From Algiphilus aromaticivorans DG1253 (GTDB lineage Bacteria > Pseudomonadota > Gammaproteobacteria > Nevskiales > Nevskiaceae): DNA of 64,000 bases. The number at the start of each line of letters is the position of its first letter. Position 1 is the stretch's first letter. The translations under genes and the position numbers were made by a program. The notes beneath the pieces were generated by a model. The model had not been told where the DNA came from and did no database searches. It was given only the letters and a program-made list of their open reading frames with translations. Below, piece by piece: positions 14,730 through 23,725 of this stretch. Location of the stretch: assembly GCF_000733765.1 (NCBI RefSeq), contig NZ_JPOG01000001.1, forward strand, positions 3,420,501 to 3,484,500, in the 5' to 3' direction.

Positions 14730-15806
14730 TTACGACCCGTTGTGCCGTGGAAAAGCGGCCTTCAGTCGTTCGACGGTGGTGCGCCACTTCGGTGTGCGCG
14801 GTTTGCAGACGGTGTTCTGGTTGCCGAAGAGCCCGATCTCGTCGACGGCCTGATCCAGCGGGACGGTCTGTAGCCATTTCACCGGTACGAAGTACTCGCA
14901 GCGGTCCGTATCATCGGCGTGCTCCCGATGGTAATGGGCGCCGCTGAGCACTTCGATGGCCGGACGGCCGTCGATCTGGAATTCGTTGATCGACTGGCGC
15001 GGGCCGGTGACTTCGCCGACGCCGACGAAGCCAAAGCCGGGCGCCTTCACCCAGACGCGGTCGCCGGTGCCCAGCAGGCTGAGGGTGTTGCTGTACCAAG
15101 TGCCGCCGCCCCCGCTGATGAAGCCATACTGCCGGGCTTCCTCCCAGTCGCGGCCCTGGCCGTGACCGAAGCTGGCGTAGAACTCGCCGTTCCAGGGCTC
15201 CTTGTCGCCGCGTCCGGCGGCGGCGACGTTCACTTGCGTTTCGCCGGGGTCGATCATCCAGGTGCGGCACAGCAGCTGCTCGCCCGCGTTGTCGAAGACC
15301 TGGAAGAAGAGCACGTTGATCGGGATGTCGCGCGCGTTGAGGTACTGCACGATGCGCTCGGTGCTGCTGTCCAGCGAGGCCGCCACCACCACGATCTGGT
15401 GACTGTCGTTGAGCGTGTCCTCGTCCAGCGGATAGCCGAAGCGTGCCTCGAAGTCGTCGCTGAGGTTGCCGCCGGGCCGGAAGCGGGCATAGGCGGCGGC
15501 GATATCCTCGGCCTTCAGCGTCTCCACCCAGCAGGCGTAGTCCAGCGCCTGGGCGACGACCTCGCGCGGCGTGCGGGCGCGCTTGAGCTCGATCAGCACC
15601 AGCGTGCCGTCGGGCGCAATGGCGAGCAGGTCGATGATGCCGCCGGTGCCGGTCTGCTCCTGGCGGCCAATCAGCATCCACTCGTCCGACAGGATGCTGG
15701 GTGCGGCGACAATCATCTCCTCCAGCGTCCGCTCGCTGGGCAGCCGGCCTTCGGTGAGCGGCTGTGGTTCCGCGCCGACCTTCCAGATGGCGTTGCGTAC
15801 CGGCAT
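14730..15806 (-). CDS. PD-(D/E)XK nuclease, NucS/DUF91-like, with C-terminal add-on domain
   Basis: A 358-residue protein. Residues about 60-105 hold a restriction-type nuclease core: GGIIDLLAIAPDGTLVLIELKRARTPREVVAQ, with the Asp and Glu-X-Lys of the PD-(D/E)XK fold, as in the C-terminal domain of NucS. A C-terminal half (from about 220) has VWVKAPGFGFVGVGEVTGP and a late conserved block, reminiscent of EVE/PUA-like reader domains, but that is a guess. The start at 15806 follows GGAGGG. It sits beside a type I methylase remnant, so a role in defence or DNA handling is plausible. Confidence 0.72.
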   Translation of the reverse strand: MPVRNAIWKVGAEPQPLTEGRLPSERTLEEMIVAAPSILSDEWMLIGRQEQTGTGGIIDLLAIAPDGTLVLIELKRARTPREVVAQALDYACWVETLKAEDIAAAYARFRPGGNLSDDFEARFGYPLDEDTLNDSHQIVVVAASLDSSTERIVQYLNARDIPINVLFFQVFDNAGEQLLCRTWMIDPGETQVNVAAAGRGDKEPWNGEFYASFGHGQGRDWEEARQYGFISGGGGTWYSNTLSLLGTGDRVWVKAPGFGFVGVGEVTGPRQSINEFQIDGRPAIEVLSGAHYHREHADDTDRCEYFVPVKWLQTVPLDQAVDEIGLFGNQNTVCKPRTPKWRTTVERLKAAFPRHNGS

Positions 15807-15939
15807 CAGTCGCCCTCCCTCGTAGCTTCGGCCGGCGAGTATCAGCGCCGGCGTGATGTTCTTGCCTCCAGCGCGCGATTGCTGGCGACGCGCCCATTCA
15901 CGTTCAGAAAGCCAGCATCGAAGCAGCGGCGCGCCTTGC

Positions 15940-16575
15940 CTTGTCTTCGCGACCTTAGCGCACCGATCGCTGGAGCTGACAGAGGACCAGCAGCGGGCGC
16001 TGATTTTTGTACGGGAGAACCGGCGAATCACCAACTCGGACTATCGGAACCTCAACCGCGTTGACACGCTGACGGCGAGCCAGCGTCTGGTTCGGCTTCG
16101 CGATCTGGGTCTCGTCGACCAAGTGCCCATGGGGCCGGCTACCTACTATGTTCCAGGAGCGCAATTAGGAAATGCCGCGACGGAAACCGGTCAGCCGTCG
16201 CGCGACGACCTGTTTTCGGGCTTGTCTGGGGAGTCATCGGGCTTATCTGGGAACTCCGAGGGCTTATCTGGGGAGTCTGGCGGCTTATCCGGGGAGTCTC
16301 TAATCGAGGCGCTGCCGAACGACCTGCACAGGGAACTCGAAAAGCTGGGGAAGCGTAGCCGGGATACTGAGCGGTTGAAACAAGTCGTGTTGAAGCTGTG
16401 TCGGCAGCGCCCCTACTCTGCTCGTGAGCTCGCCGAGATCACACGCCGGAACAGCGCTTATCTCCAGCAGGTATATCTAACGCCCATGGTTCGGGAGGGG
16501 CTGCTGCGCCTTCGTTACCCCGACGAGCGTAATCGACCGGATCAAGCCTATGTCGCAACCGAGGAGCAAGAGTGA
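15940..16575 (+). pseudogene. 5'-truncated ATP-binding (AlbA_2/AAA_4, RecG-like) regulator fragment
   Basis: Only the C-terminal part of a protein normally near 500-600 residues remains. Recognisable sequence starts around LELTEDQQRALIFVRENRRITNSDY, the winged-helix tail seen in AlbA_2-type ATP-binding proteins commonly found inside type I restriction loci. The ATP-binding N-terminal region is absent and the frame has no credible start (the ATG at 15853 is followed by unrelated sequence). A seven-residue repeat linker and a second HTH follow. The 3' end overlaps the hsdM GTG as GTGA. Confidence 0.6.
16218..16301 (+). repeat. Four 21-bp tandem repeats coding for GLSGES-type units
   Basis: Four consecutive 21-bp units (16218, 16239, 16260, 16281) of form GGGCTTATCTGGGGAGTCT encode the seven-residue unit G-L-S-G-(E/N)-S-x. 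They keep the reading frame and form a flexible linker between two helix-turn-helix domains of the truncated regulator. Copy number may vary between strains. Confidence 0.85.
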
Positions 16576-18056
16576 ACGCTGAAAACCTGATCTCCAAGGT
16601 TTGGAACTTCTGCCACATGCTCCGCGACGACGGCGTGAGCTATGGCGACTACCTGGAGCAGCTCACCTACCTGATCTTCCTCAAGATGGCGGACGAATTC
16701 CGACGCAAGCCGTGGGAGCGGGACGTCGGCATTCCGGAACAGTACGACTGGAACAGTCTCAAGGCGCGGAAGGGCGCCGAGCTGGAAGCCCACTACATCA
16801 AACTGCTGCGGGCGCTGGGACAGCACAAGGGCATGCTCGGCCAGATCTTCACCAAGGCGCAGAACAAGATCCAGGACCCGGCGAAGCTGGCCCGGCTGGT
16901 TCAGATGATCGACCAGGAAAGCTGGGTGATGCTGGACGCAGAGGTCAAGGGCGACATGTACGAGGGCCTGTTGGAGCGCAACGCGCAGGACACCAAGTCC
17001 GGTGCCGGGCAGTACTTCACGCCGCGTCCGTTGATTCGCGCCATGGTCGAGTGCGTCCAGCCCAAACCGGGCCAGACCATCGCTGATCCCGCTTGTGGCA
17101 CGGGTGGTTTCTTCCTGGCCGCCTACGACTACATCAAGGAGCACCATCTGGCCACGATGAGCGCCGACGAAAAGCATGCGCTCAAGCGCTGGACCTTCTA
17201 TGGCAACGAGATCGTGGCTGATGCCCGACGCATGTGCCTGATGAATCTGTTCCTGCACAACATCGGCGATATCAAGGATGAACCCACCATCTCGTCGACC
17301 GATGCGCTGCTGAACGAGGCGCCGCGACGGCACGACTATGTGCTGGCCAATCCGCCCTTCGGCAGGAAGAGCACGCTGACTGTCACCAACGACGCTGGCG
17401 AACAGGAAAAGGAAGACTTCGTCTACAACCGGCAGGACTTCTGGGCGACTACCTCGAACAAGCAGCTCAACTTCGTTCAGCACATTCGTACGTTGCTCAA
17501 GGAAAACGGGCAGGCCGCCGTAGTGGTGCCGGATAACGTGCTCTTCGAAGGCGGTGCGGGCGAGACCGTCCGCCGCAAGTTGATGGAAACCACCGACTTG
17601 CACACCGTCCTGCGCCTACCGACCGGCATCTTCTACGCGCACGGTGTGAAGGCGAATGTCCTGTTCTTCGACGGTCGCGCGGGGCGTGCCGAGCCTTGGA
17701 CGGATGAAGTCTGGTTTTACGACTACCGGACCAACATCCATCACACCCTCAAGAAGAAGCCGCTTCGCGACGAGCATCTGCGAGAGTTCGTCGAGTGCTA
17801 CAAGCCCGGTCGACGTCACGAGCGTCAGGAAACCTGGAGCGAAGCGAACCCCGAGGGGCGCTGGCGCCGCTACAGCCGCGAGGAAATCTGCAAGCGTGAC
17901 AAGGCCAGCCTCGACATCTTCTGGCTGCGCGATCAATCCCTGGGCGATCTGGACAATCTTCCGGAGCCGGATGACATCGCCCAGGAGATCGTGGAGAACC
18001 TGGAATCCGGGCTAGCAAGTTTCCGGAGTGTCCTGGCCGAGCTGGAACGCGAATAG
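16572..18056 (+). CDS. hsdM: Type I restriction-modification DNA methyltransferase subunit
   Basis: HsdM methylates adenine N6 when complexed with an HsdS specificity subunit. The 494-residue protein is complete: a helical N-terminal domain (ISKVWNFCHMLRDDGVSYGDYLEQL), then motif I ADPACGTGGFF near residue 175 and catalytic motif IV NPPFG near residue 260. The start is GTG at 16572, overlapping the preceding stop. No hsdS or hsdR follows; the next gene is on the other strand. The methylase is therefore an orphan unless a distant specificity subunit serves it. Confidence 0.93.
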   Translation: MNAENLISKVWNFCHMLRDDGVSYGDYLEQLTYLIFLKMADEFRRKPWERDVGIPEQYDWNSLKARKGAELEAHYIKLLRALGQHKGMLGQIFTKAQNKIQDPAKLARLVQMIDQESWVMLDAEVKGDMYEGLLERNAQDTKSGAGQYFTPRPLIRAMVECVQPKPGQTIADPACGTGGFFLAAYDYIKEHHLATMSADEKHALKRWTFYGNEIVADARRMCLMNLFLHNIGDIKDEPTISSTDALLNEAPRRHDYVLANPPFGRKSTLTVTNDAGEQEKEDFVYNRQDFWATTSNKQLNFVQHIRTLLKENGQAAVVVPDNVLFEGGAGETVRRKLMETTDLHTVLRLPTGIFYAHGVKANVLFFDGRAGRAEPWTDEVWFYDYRTNIHHTLKKKPLRDEHLREFVECYKPGRRHERQETWSEANPEGRWRRYSREEICKRDKASLDIFWLRDQSLGDLDNLPEPDDIAQEIVENLESGLASFRSVLAELERE

Positions 18057-18064
18057 AAAGGCAG

Positions 18065-18814
18065 CTATTGCCGCGACCAGGGGCTCGGCATGTCGGGGTG
18101 CGCTAGATCGCGCCAGCCGCCCAGGCGGTATTCGCTGGCGAGGATGACGTCGATGCGGTCGAAATCGATGAAGGCGTGGCAGCTGTCCATCATGCGCTGC
18201 AGGTTGGTGTCGAAGGCGGCCGGGTCGCCGGCGGCGTTGAAGAAGACCTGCGGATCGGTCATGGCCTCGGCGGGAAAGCATTCCTCCACGAAGCCGTGCC
18301 AGTCCGGCGCGCCGTGGGTCAGCGGGCGCTGCACGATGTTCTGGCAGTAGTAGAAGTTGGACTGCGTTTCCACCGCGACCATCGTGTGGTGGCCCATCCA
18401 GTGCGTCAGCCATCCGCCGTGGGTCAGCCGCGGTGGCTTCTGCAGGAAGGCAATCTGGTTGAAGCCGGCCGTGCGCTGGCCGTCAGGCGGTACGGCGTCG
18501 ACGTTCGGAATGGGCACGGATTCGCTGACGACGTAGCCAGCGATGCGCGCGGCCACTGCCTGCAGCTCGGCCTCAAAGGGCGCCCGAAAGTGCGCCGAGT
18601 TCAGCCAGAAGCTGACCACGGCACTTACCGGTGGCTGCATGTTCTCCTGGCGCAGGTGCGCACCGGGCGCGACGGCGGCGTCGACGATGTTGATCTTGAC
18701 GCGCTCGGCGCCGCGTTCGCGCAGCCGTGCACCGATGGAGTCAAGCAGCTGTGCGCCGAAGGTGGCGCTGTCGACACCGTCCGGTGCCCAGAGCGCGTAG
18801 AAGAGCTTTTCCAT
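18065..18814 (-). CDS. EthD domain-containing protein
   Basis: A 249-residue soluble protein with an EthD-like ferredoxin fold at the N-terminus (KLFYALWAPDGVDSATFGAQLLD). Residues 150-200 contain RLTHGGWLTHWMGHHTMVAVETQSNFYYCQN, and the C-terminal part a second alpha-beta repeat. EthD proteins have been linked to ether and steroid degradation, but their chemistry is not settled. The start at 18814 is preferred over an in-frame start at 19123, which overlaps the divergent MFS gene. It abuts the hsdM 3' end. Confidence 0.75.
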   Translation of the reverse strand: MEKLFYALWAPDGVDSATFGAQLLDSIGARLRERGAERVKINIVDAAVAPGAHLRQENMQPPVSAVVSFWLNSAHFRAPFEAELQAVAARIAGYVVSESVPIPNVDAVPPDGQRTAGFNQIAFLQKPPRLTHGGWLTHWMGHHTMVAVETQSNFYYCQNIVQRPLTHGAPDWHGFVEECFPAEAMTDPQVFFNAAGDPAAFDTNLQRMMDSCHAFIDFDRIDVILASEYRLGGWRDLAHPDMPSPWSRQ

Positions 18815-18983
18815 GGAGTGGCGTCCGCCAGAGGCCGGGATCGGCAGCCTTGCAGACGGCGGGGCGGCTGGCAATGCACGAACGTGGTATTCACGCCGCT
18901 CGCCCCGCGCGTCGGCTGGTCGCCACGCCGGTGGCACGCTTCTTCCATGGTGGTAACGCAAACCCGGTGCAGGTATCTGGCCT

Positions 18984-20249
18984 ATGGTCTCCCTTGTCCT
19001 TCCCATCGCTGCTCTTCTGCTCGCCGTCGCCTTCCTGCTGCTCGGCACCGGGCTGCTGAACACGCTCGTCGCGGTGCGTGCGGGGCTGGAGGGGTACAGC
19101 GACGGCTTGATCGGCGTGATCATGTCCGGCTATTTCGTCGGATTCTTCATCGGCACCTTTCTGGCGCTGCCGCTGATTCGCCGCGTCGGCCACATCCGCG
19201 CCTTCGCGCTCTGCGCGGCGCTTGCATCGGCCTCTGCGCTTTTTCACGTGCTGGTGGTGGAGCCGCTGATCTGGGGGCTGTTGCGCATCGTTACCGGCGT
19301 GGTGTTGGTGATCCTCTACACGATCATCGAGAGCTGGCTGAACGGGCAGACGCCGCCGGCGCAGCGCGGCCGCGTCTTCGCTGCCTATATGGCGGTGAAT
19401 CTGGGGTCGCTTGCCGCTGCTCAGCAGTTGCTGCGTCTGGACGCGCCGACTTCGCACACGCTTTTTGTGCTGGCGGGCATTCTGACCGCCGTCAGCTTGG
19501 TGCCGGTCGCCTGGACGCGTATCGCGCAGCCGAAGGTGGAGGACGCTCAGCGGCTCGGCGTCCGCCGCATGTGGGCGGTGGCACCGCTGGCGGTCGCGGC
19601 TTCCTTTCTGTCGGGACTCGCGATGGGCGCCTTCTGGGGCCTTGGTCCCTTGTACGCGGGGCGGATCGGCCTCGAGGCGAGCGGTATTGCGACCTTCATG
19701 ACCTGCGCCATCCTCGGCGGCGCGCTCTTGCAGGTGCCGTTGGGGCGGATATCGGATAGCTACGACCGGCGATGGGTGCTTGGTGTCCTCGCCGCAGCGG
19801 CGGCCCTCGGCGCGCTTGGTCTCCTCGTGCTGAGCTACGCGGGGACCTGGGTGATACCCGCGGTAGCGGTCTATGGCGGGCTGGCATTTGCCGTCTATCC
19901 GGTTGCCATCGCTCACCTGGTGGATCATCTGGAGCCGGCCGACGTGCTGTCCGGTGGCTCGAGCCTGCTGCTGCTGCATGGCGTCGGGGCGGCTCTCGGC
20001 CCGGCGTTGGCGGGGCAGATCATGAGCCTGACGCATGCGCAGGCGTTGCCGGTCTATTTCGCGCTCATGCATCTTCTGCTCGCGGCCTACACCGTGCGCA
20101 GCCTGCACCGGCACCGCCGGGACGCACGCGATCACGCTGCGCGCTTCGTGCCCCAGGTGCGCACCACGCCCATCGCCATGGAAATGCAGGCCGCCGAGGC
20201 TTACGAGATCACTGAGGACGACGTCAGCCAGGAGAGTCCGCGCGCCTGA
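18984..20249 (+). CDS. MFS transporter, YcaD-like
   Basis: A 421-residue major facilitator with 12 predicted helices. The first loop reads GYSDGLIGVIMSGYFVGFFIGTFLALPLIRRVGHIR, the MFS motif A region, and ESWLNGQTPPAQRGRVFAAYM in the first half is a hallmark of the YcaD subgroup; a second motif A, GRISDSYDRRWVL, opens the second half. A 50-residue cytoplasmic tail follows. The substrate is unknown. It is divergent from the EthD gene, with 169 bp between them holding both promoters. Confidence 0.88.
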   Translation: MVSLVLPIAALLLAVAFLLLGTGLLNTLVAVRAGLEGYSDGLIGVIMSGYFVGFFIGTFLALPLIRRVGHIRAFALCAALASASALFHVLVVEPLIWGLLRIVTGVVLVILYTIIESWLNGQTPPAQRGRVFAAYMAVNLGSLAAAQQLLRLDAPTSHTLFVLAGILTAVSLVPVAWTRIAQPKVEDAQRLGVRRMWAVAPLAVAASFLSGLAMGAFWGLGPLYAGRIGLEASGIATFMTCAILGGALLQVPLGRISDSYDRRWVLGVLAAAAALGALGLLVLSYAGTWVIPAVAVYGGLAFAVYPVAIAHLVDHLEPADVLSGGSSLLLLHGVGAALGPALAGQIMSLTHAQALPVYFALMHLLLAAYTVRSLHRHRRDARDHAARFVPQVRTTPIAMEMQAAEAYEITEDDVSQESPRA

Positions 20250-20623
20250 GCGCGCGTATCGGCAGTATCAGGTCCCGGAAGCGGGCTTCGGCGTCTATGC
20301 GCCGTGTTCGTTTTCTTTTCGCGCCTTTCGTAGCGCCGCTGACGGGCTCGATTGACACTTCGACGGCAAAGGCCGAATATCGTTTGATGCGCCGCATCCC
20401 GCCCATTTCGACCCTGCGCCAGCGCGCAGGTTTTCTCGCCTCCGGAGGCTGAGCCCCGGGCTGTGGCTGCGCGCCCCGGTCCGGGGCCGCTCTAGACCCC
20501 CGTTCTTATTCTTCGGCATTGCCCGTCGACTCGGCTCGCGCGGTGTGCCGGTGGTACTTCCCGATTTCGCGGCTTGCGTGGCTGGACGATGGTCCGCGGC
20601 GCAGCACGCCCCAGGAGCAGGTC
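20250..20623. other. 374-bp intergenic region
   Basis: No credible gene was found. A small GC-rich hairpin GCCCCGG-T-CCGGGGC (20473-20487), followed after about 25 bases by a T-rich patch, might end the MFS transcript or belong to the leader of the next gene. An in-frame upward extension of the following gene to 20519 lacks a ribosome binding site. Confidence 0.4.
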
Positions 20624-21043
20624 ATGCGTGACAACAACAATTCCAGCGAAGGCGCCCCGCCGTTGATCATCGACGAGGCCGATTACGACTATCTCTACCG
20701 GCTGGCGGAGGAAGCGGCCGAGGAGACGCCCGATGTGGGCGATTACCTGCTGGAAGAGATTTCCCGTGCGCGGCTGGTGCCCAGCGCCGAGATGCCGGCG
20801 GACGTGGTGCGCTTCGGCGCCTGGGTGACCTATCAGGACGAAGCCTCCGGCGAGGAGCGACGCGTGCAGCTGGTCTATCCCAAGCAGGCCGACGCTTCGC
20901 ATTCCCGGATATCGGTGGTCAGCCCGTTAGGCGCGGCGCTCATTGGCCTTTCCGTGGGACAGACGATCGACTGGCACGTGCCGCAGCGCGTCGAGCGCAC
21001 GCTGAAGGTCGTAAAGGTGCAGGCCGACAGCCTCCCGGACTGA
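20624..21043 (+). CDS. rnk: Rnk-like / GreA-C-terminal-domain protein
   Basis: The 139-residue protein resembles Rnk, a RNA-polymerase-binding relative of GreA first described as a regulator of nucleoside diphosphate kinase. An acidic helical N-terminal part (LIIDEADYDYLYRLAEEAAEE) precedes the GreA/Rnk beta domain with VRFGAWVTYQDEASGEERRVQLVYP and the conserved RISVVSPLGAALIGLSVGQTIDW. The start at 20624 is set by AGGAG upstream. The N-terminal coiled coil is short, as in Rnk rather than GreA. Confidence 0.8.
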   Translation: MRDNNNSSEGAPPLIIDEADYDYLYRLAEEAAEETPDVGDYLLEEISRARLVPSAEMPADVVRFGAWVTYQDEASGEERRVQLVYPKQADASHSRISVVSPLGAALIGLSVGQTIDWHVPQRVERTLKVVKVQADSLPD

Positions 21044-21066
21044 GACGGCCCTGAGCGCGGTGGTCT

Positions 21067-21507
21067 TCAGCCAGCTTCGGGACGCTGCAGGAGGTGCTGG
21101 CTGACGTCGCCGTAGAGTGTCGGGATCATGGCGCGTTCGGCGAAGCGCCAGGCGCCATCGACGCGGTGGAAGCGATCCTCGTAGCGGCCGGCGATGATGG
21201 GCTGCAGGGCTAGCGCATCGGTGGCCTGCAGCACCGTGAAGCGCGAGTGCGCCAGCGCGTTGTCGCCGTCGACCTCGATGCGCGCGTTGCTGACGATGTG
21301 CTGGGTGCGCGGCGTGCCGTCGTCGTAGAGGCGTGTAAAGCCGCGGTACATGGCGAGCACCGCCTCATAACCTTCGATGCGGTGCTGCCCACTGGCGGCA
21401 ATGATGGTGGCGTGGCGGAACAGCTCGGCCACGCCCTCGAAGTCGCCGGCGTCGATGCGCTCGGCGTAGCGGTAGAGCAGATTCTCGATGGCGCGGTGGT
21501 CGTCCAT
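21067..21507 (-). CDS. SnoaL/NTF2-like protein
   Basis: A 146-residue cone-fold protein: DDHRAIENLLYRYAERIDAGDFEGVAELF is the classic opening of SnoaL-like and ring-hydroxylase small-subunit-like proteins, followed by GYEAVLAMY, TQHIVSNARIEVDGDNALAHSRFTVLQ and GRYEDRFHRVDGAWRFAER. Such proteins are isomerases, hydratases or non-catalytic binding proteins; the substrate is unknown. The ATG at 21507 is the family start; the frame stays open to 22842 only by lack of stops opposite the next gene. Confidence 0.83.
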   Translation of the reverse strand: MDDHRAIENLLYRYAERIDAGDFEGVAELFRHATIIAASGQHRIEGYEAVLAMYRGFTRLYDDGTPRTQHIVSNARIEVDGDNALAHSRFTVLQATDALALQPIIAGRYEDRFHRVDGAWRFAERAMIPTLYGDVSQHLLQRPEAG

Positions 21508-21726
21508 GGCGGTCGTCGATAGGAGTGAGTCTGTGTAGCCGCAGGCTACGCCACCCGCTCCGATTGCGAAGGCGATACCCCTGCTGCGGTCGGGTGCACA
21601 AAGGCCTGATTCGGTGGGCCTCAAGGGGTTGCGACGGGCGGCGCGCGCAACGCGATCGGCGGCATACCGCGAGGCACTGCGCCGGGCTAGGGTTTTCAGC
21701 AAGAAGAATCCTGCGCCGAGAACGCC

Positions 21727-22668
21727 ATGTCCGTCACCCTCAAGCTCGCCCTGGGCGAGATGTCCACCCGCCGTCGCCTGCTGCTGCAGAGCCTGGTCGA
21801 GCGCGCGGGCGGGCGTCTGTCGCCGCGCTGGGAGTTGGTGACGGCGCCGGATGAGGCCGATGTGTTGCTCTTTGATCCGGTCGTCGGCGAGCCCGAGACG
21901 ACGGCGCGGGCGCTGCCCGTGGTGGAGCGCGCGGATTACGTGGCGGGCGAAGGGCCCGGCTTGTGCTTTCCGGCGACGACGGCAGAGTTCTGCGCCTTTC
22001 TGGAAGGTGCCGCGCGCACGCTGCGCGTCACGACAAACTCGCTGCCCGCCGATCTGCAATCGCTGGCGGATGCCACGCAGGCGTTGATTGCCGGCCGGCG
22101 CGAAGGCCTGACGCTGGAGAGCGGTGATGGTCTGCGTTTCGGCCTCACCGCGGTCTACGGCGCGCCGCGTGTGCATGTGGGTTCGGACGAGCGCGTGGCC
22201 GCGCGCATGCGCGAGCCGGGATTTCTGCAGACGACGCATCTCCTGTCTGAAGAGCCGGTGACGAGCAGCGGCAGCCTGCAGCAGGGCCAGTTCTTCGTGT
22301 GGGCCCTGGCGCGTGAACTGGCGCAGTACGGATACCCGCTGGTGGCGGTCGATGCGCGGCTGAAGCTGCGGCGCTGGCCGTTGCCGCCGGAGCCTTTCAT
22401 CGGTAGAAGCGACGCCATGCGCATCTGTACGCGCCTCGCGCCGGGGAATGTGGATCTGCGCACCCTGGAGCGCAGCGAGCAGCACGCCACCGCGGACGCC
22501 ATCGCGTTGATCAACGCCGGCGTGCTGCTCGGCTTCGTCACCGCCGAGGCGGTACCCGCGACGACGCCTGCTGCGGAACCCGAGGCGGTGGTTCCTCCCG
22601 GCAGTCGCTACGGTGGCCTGATTCAGGCGCTGCGTTCTGCCTTCGGGCTGACTGCGCGCGCGCACTGA
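21727..22668 (+). CDS. Unrecognised protein heading a GTPase-roadblock operon
   Basis: A 313-residue soluble protein that I cannot assign. It appears to have two parts: residues 1-100 alternate strands and helices (EADVLLFDPVVG, ERADYVAGEGPGLCFP) like a degenerate receiver or Rossmann domain, and residues 115-290 contain FVWALARELAQYGYPL and LKLRRWPLPPEPF, followed by HATADAIALINAGVLLGFV. The GTPase gene starts 10 bp after its stop, so it is part of the operon and may be the effector or input of the GTPase switch. Confidence 0.75.
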   Translation: MSVTLKLALGEMSTRRRLLLQSLVERAGGRLSPRWELVTAPDEADVLLFDPVVGEPETTARALPVVERADYVAGEGPGLCFPATTAEFCAFLEGAARTLRVTTNSLPADLQSLADATQALIAGRREGLTLESGDGLRFGLTAVYGAPRVHVGSDERVAARMREPGFLQTTHLLSEEPVTSSGSLQQGQFFVWALARELAQYGYPLVAVDARLKLRRWPLPPEPFIGRSDAMRICTRLAPGNVDLRTLERSEQHATADAIALINAGVLLGFVTAEAVPATTPAAEPEAVVPPGSRYGGLIQALRSAFGLTARAH

Positions 22669-22678
22669 GCCAGCGGCT

Positions 22679-23275
22679 ATGGCGAACGATCCCGCGCTGG
22701 CGGAGCTGAAGATCGTTGTCGCCGGCCCCATGGGGGCGGGAAAGACGACGCTGGTGGGCGCGCTGAGCGATACCGAAGTCGTGCGCACCGAGGCGGCCAG
22801 CTCGGAAGCCATGCCCGGCAAGGACACCACTACCGTGGCCATGGACTACGGGCGCCGCTGCATCCAGGAAGGCCTGGAAGTCGCCTTCTACGGCACGCCG
22901 GGACAGGACCGCTTCGATTTCATGTGGCGCATCCTCGCGCGCAACGCCTTCGGCGTGATCATGATGGTCTCGGCCGATGCCGCGGACGCCGAGGAGGAAC
23001 TGGACCGTTTCCTGGCGACCTACGAAGAGCTGCTGGGCGGAGTGCCCACCGTCATCGCCGTGACGCGCGTCGATCTGGCGCCGGAGGCCTTCGACAGGCT
23101 GTCGGCCTCGGCGGGCGCGTGCTACCCCACGATTCCGGTTCTGCCCATCGATCCCCGGCAGACCGATTCGGCCGTGCTGACCGTCGAGGCCCTGCTGGCG
23201 CAGGTCGACAGCGAAGGCAGCGAAGTGCTGGATCGCCTGCAGCGTCAGGAAGCAATGATCTTCCGGGTCGCCTGA
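22679..23275 (+). CDS. Small Ras-like GTPase, MglA/CvnD type
   Basis: A 198-residue GTPase resembling MglA and the CvnD proteins of Streptomyces conservons. G1 is GPMGAGKTT (residues 16-24), KDTTTVAMDYGR carries the switch I Thr, G3 is FYGTPGQDRF, where the usual DxxG Asp is replaced by Thr as in CvnD, and G4 is TRVD in place of NKxD. Downstream lie two roadblock proteins, the usual regulators of this GTPase group. Spacing to its neighbours is 10 bp and 1 bp, indicating one transcript. Confidence 0.88.
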   Translation: MANDPALAELKIVVAGPMGAGKTTLVGALSDTEVVRTEAASSEAMPGKDTTTVAMDYGRRCIQEGLEVAFYGTPGQDRFDFMWRILARNAFGVIMMVSADAADAEEELDRFLATYEELLGGVPTVIAVTRVDLAPEAFDRLSASAGACYPTIPVLPIDPRQTDSAVLTVEALLAQVDSEGSEVLDRLQRQEAMIFRVA

Positions 23276-23276
23276 C

Positions 23277-23678
23277 ATGAGCATCACGGCCGAGACGCTG
23301 CGCGGTCACGCGCGGGAGGCGATCGATGCGCTGCTGGCGCGCGAGCACGGCATCACTGCTGCGGTGCTTGCCACCGAGGACGGTTTCGAGCTGGCCCAGG
23401 GCGCGCGCAGCCAGCGCGCGGACAGCAGTCTGGCTGCGCTCAGCGCTTCGGCGATGGGTCTGGCCGGGGCGCTGACCCAGTCGGGGCATATCGGTGCCTG
23501 CGAGGACATCTACATCAGCGGCCAGCAGGGCCGGATTCTCATCATGTCGGTGCCGCGGCTGCAGCCGCGTGTCGTGCTGCTCGCGCTCACCGATACCAAG
23601 ACTTCCATGGGCAATGCCCTGGTCGCCGTTCGCAGAACGGCCGCCGCGCTGGCAGATGCCCTTCTCGCACCGCAATGA
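23277..23678 (+). CDS. Roadblock/LC7 domain protein (GTPase partner 1)
   Basis: A 133-residue roadblock/LC7 protein: helix, then strand [18 protein letters not shown], a long helix with [17 protein letters not shown], the strand [16 protein letters not shown], then [17 protein letters not shown]. In bacteria these dimers act as GTPase-activating or scaffold subunits for MglA-like GTPases. It starts one base after the GTPase stop. Its own TGA overlaps an ATG in frame with the next roadblock gene. Confidence 0.85.
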   Translation: MSITAETLRGHAREAIDALLAREHGITAAVLATEDGFELAQGARSQRADSSLAALSASAMGLAGALTQSGHIGACEDIYISGQQGRILIMSVPRLQPRVVLLALTDTKTSMGNALVAVRRTAAALADALLAPQ

Positions 23679-23725
23679 GCGGATTTCGTTTTCTACAACG
23701 CATTTTTGGCAAAGGAGCACACACG

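Noticed and set aside
15853-15939. ATG at 15853 as the true start of the truncated regulator
   Set aside because: The first 30 codons after it are Arg/Ser/Cys-rich and unlike the family, which lacks a start here because its N-terminal half is missing.
16218-16301. 21-bp repeats as a possible CRISPR or iteron array
   Set aside because: They are contiguous, without spacers, and keep a protein reading frame.
22538-23287. Minus-strand frame opposite the GTPase gene
   Set aside because: Composition and coordinates show it is a shadow of the GTPase.
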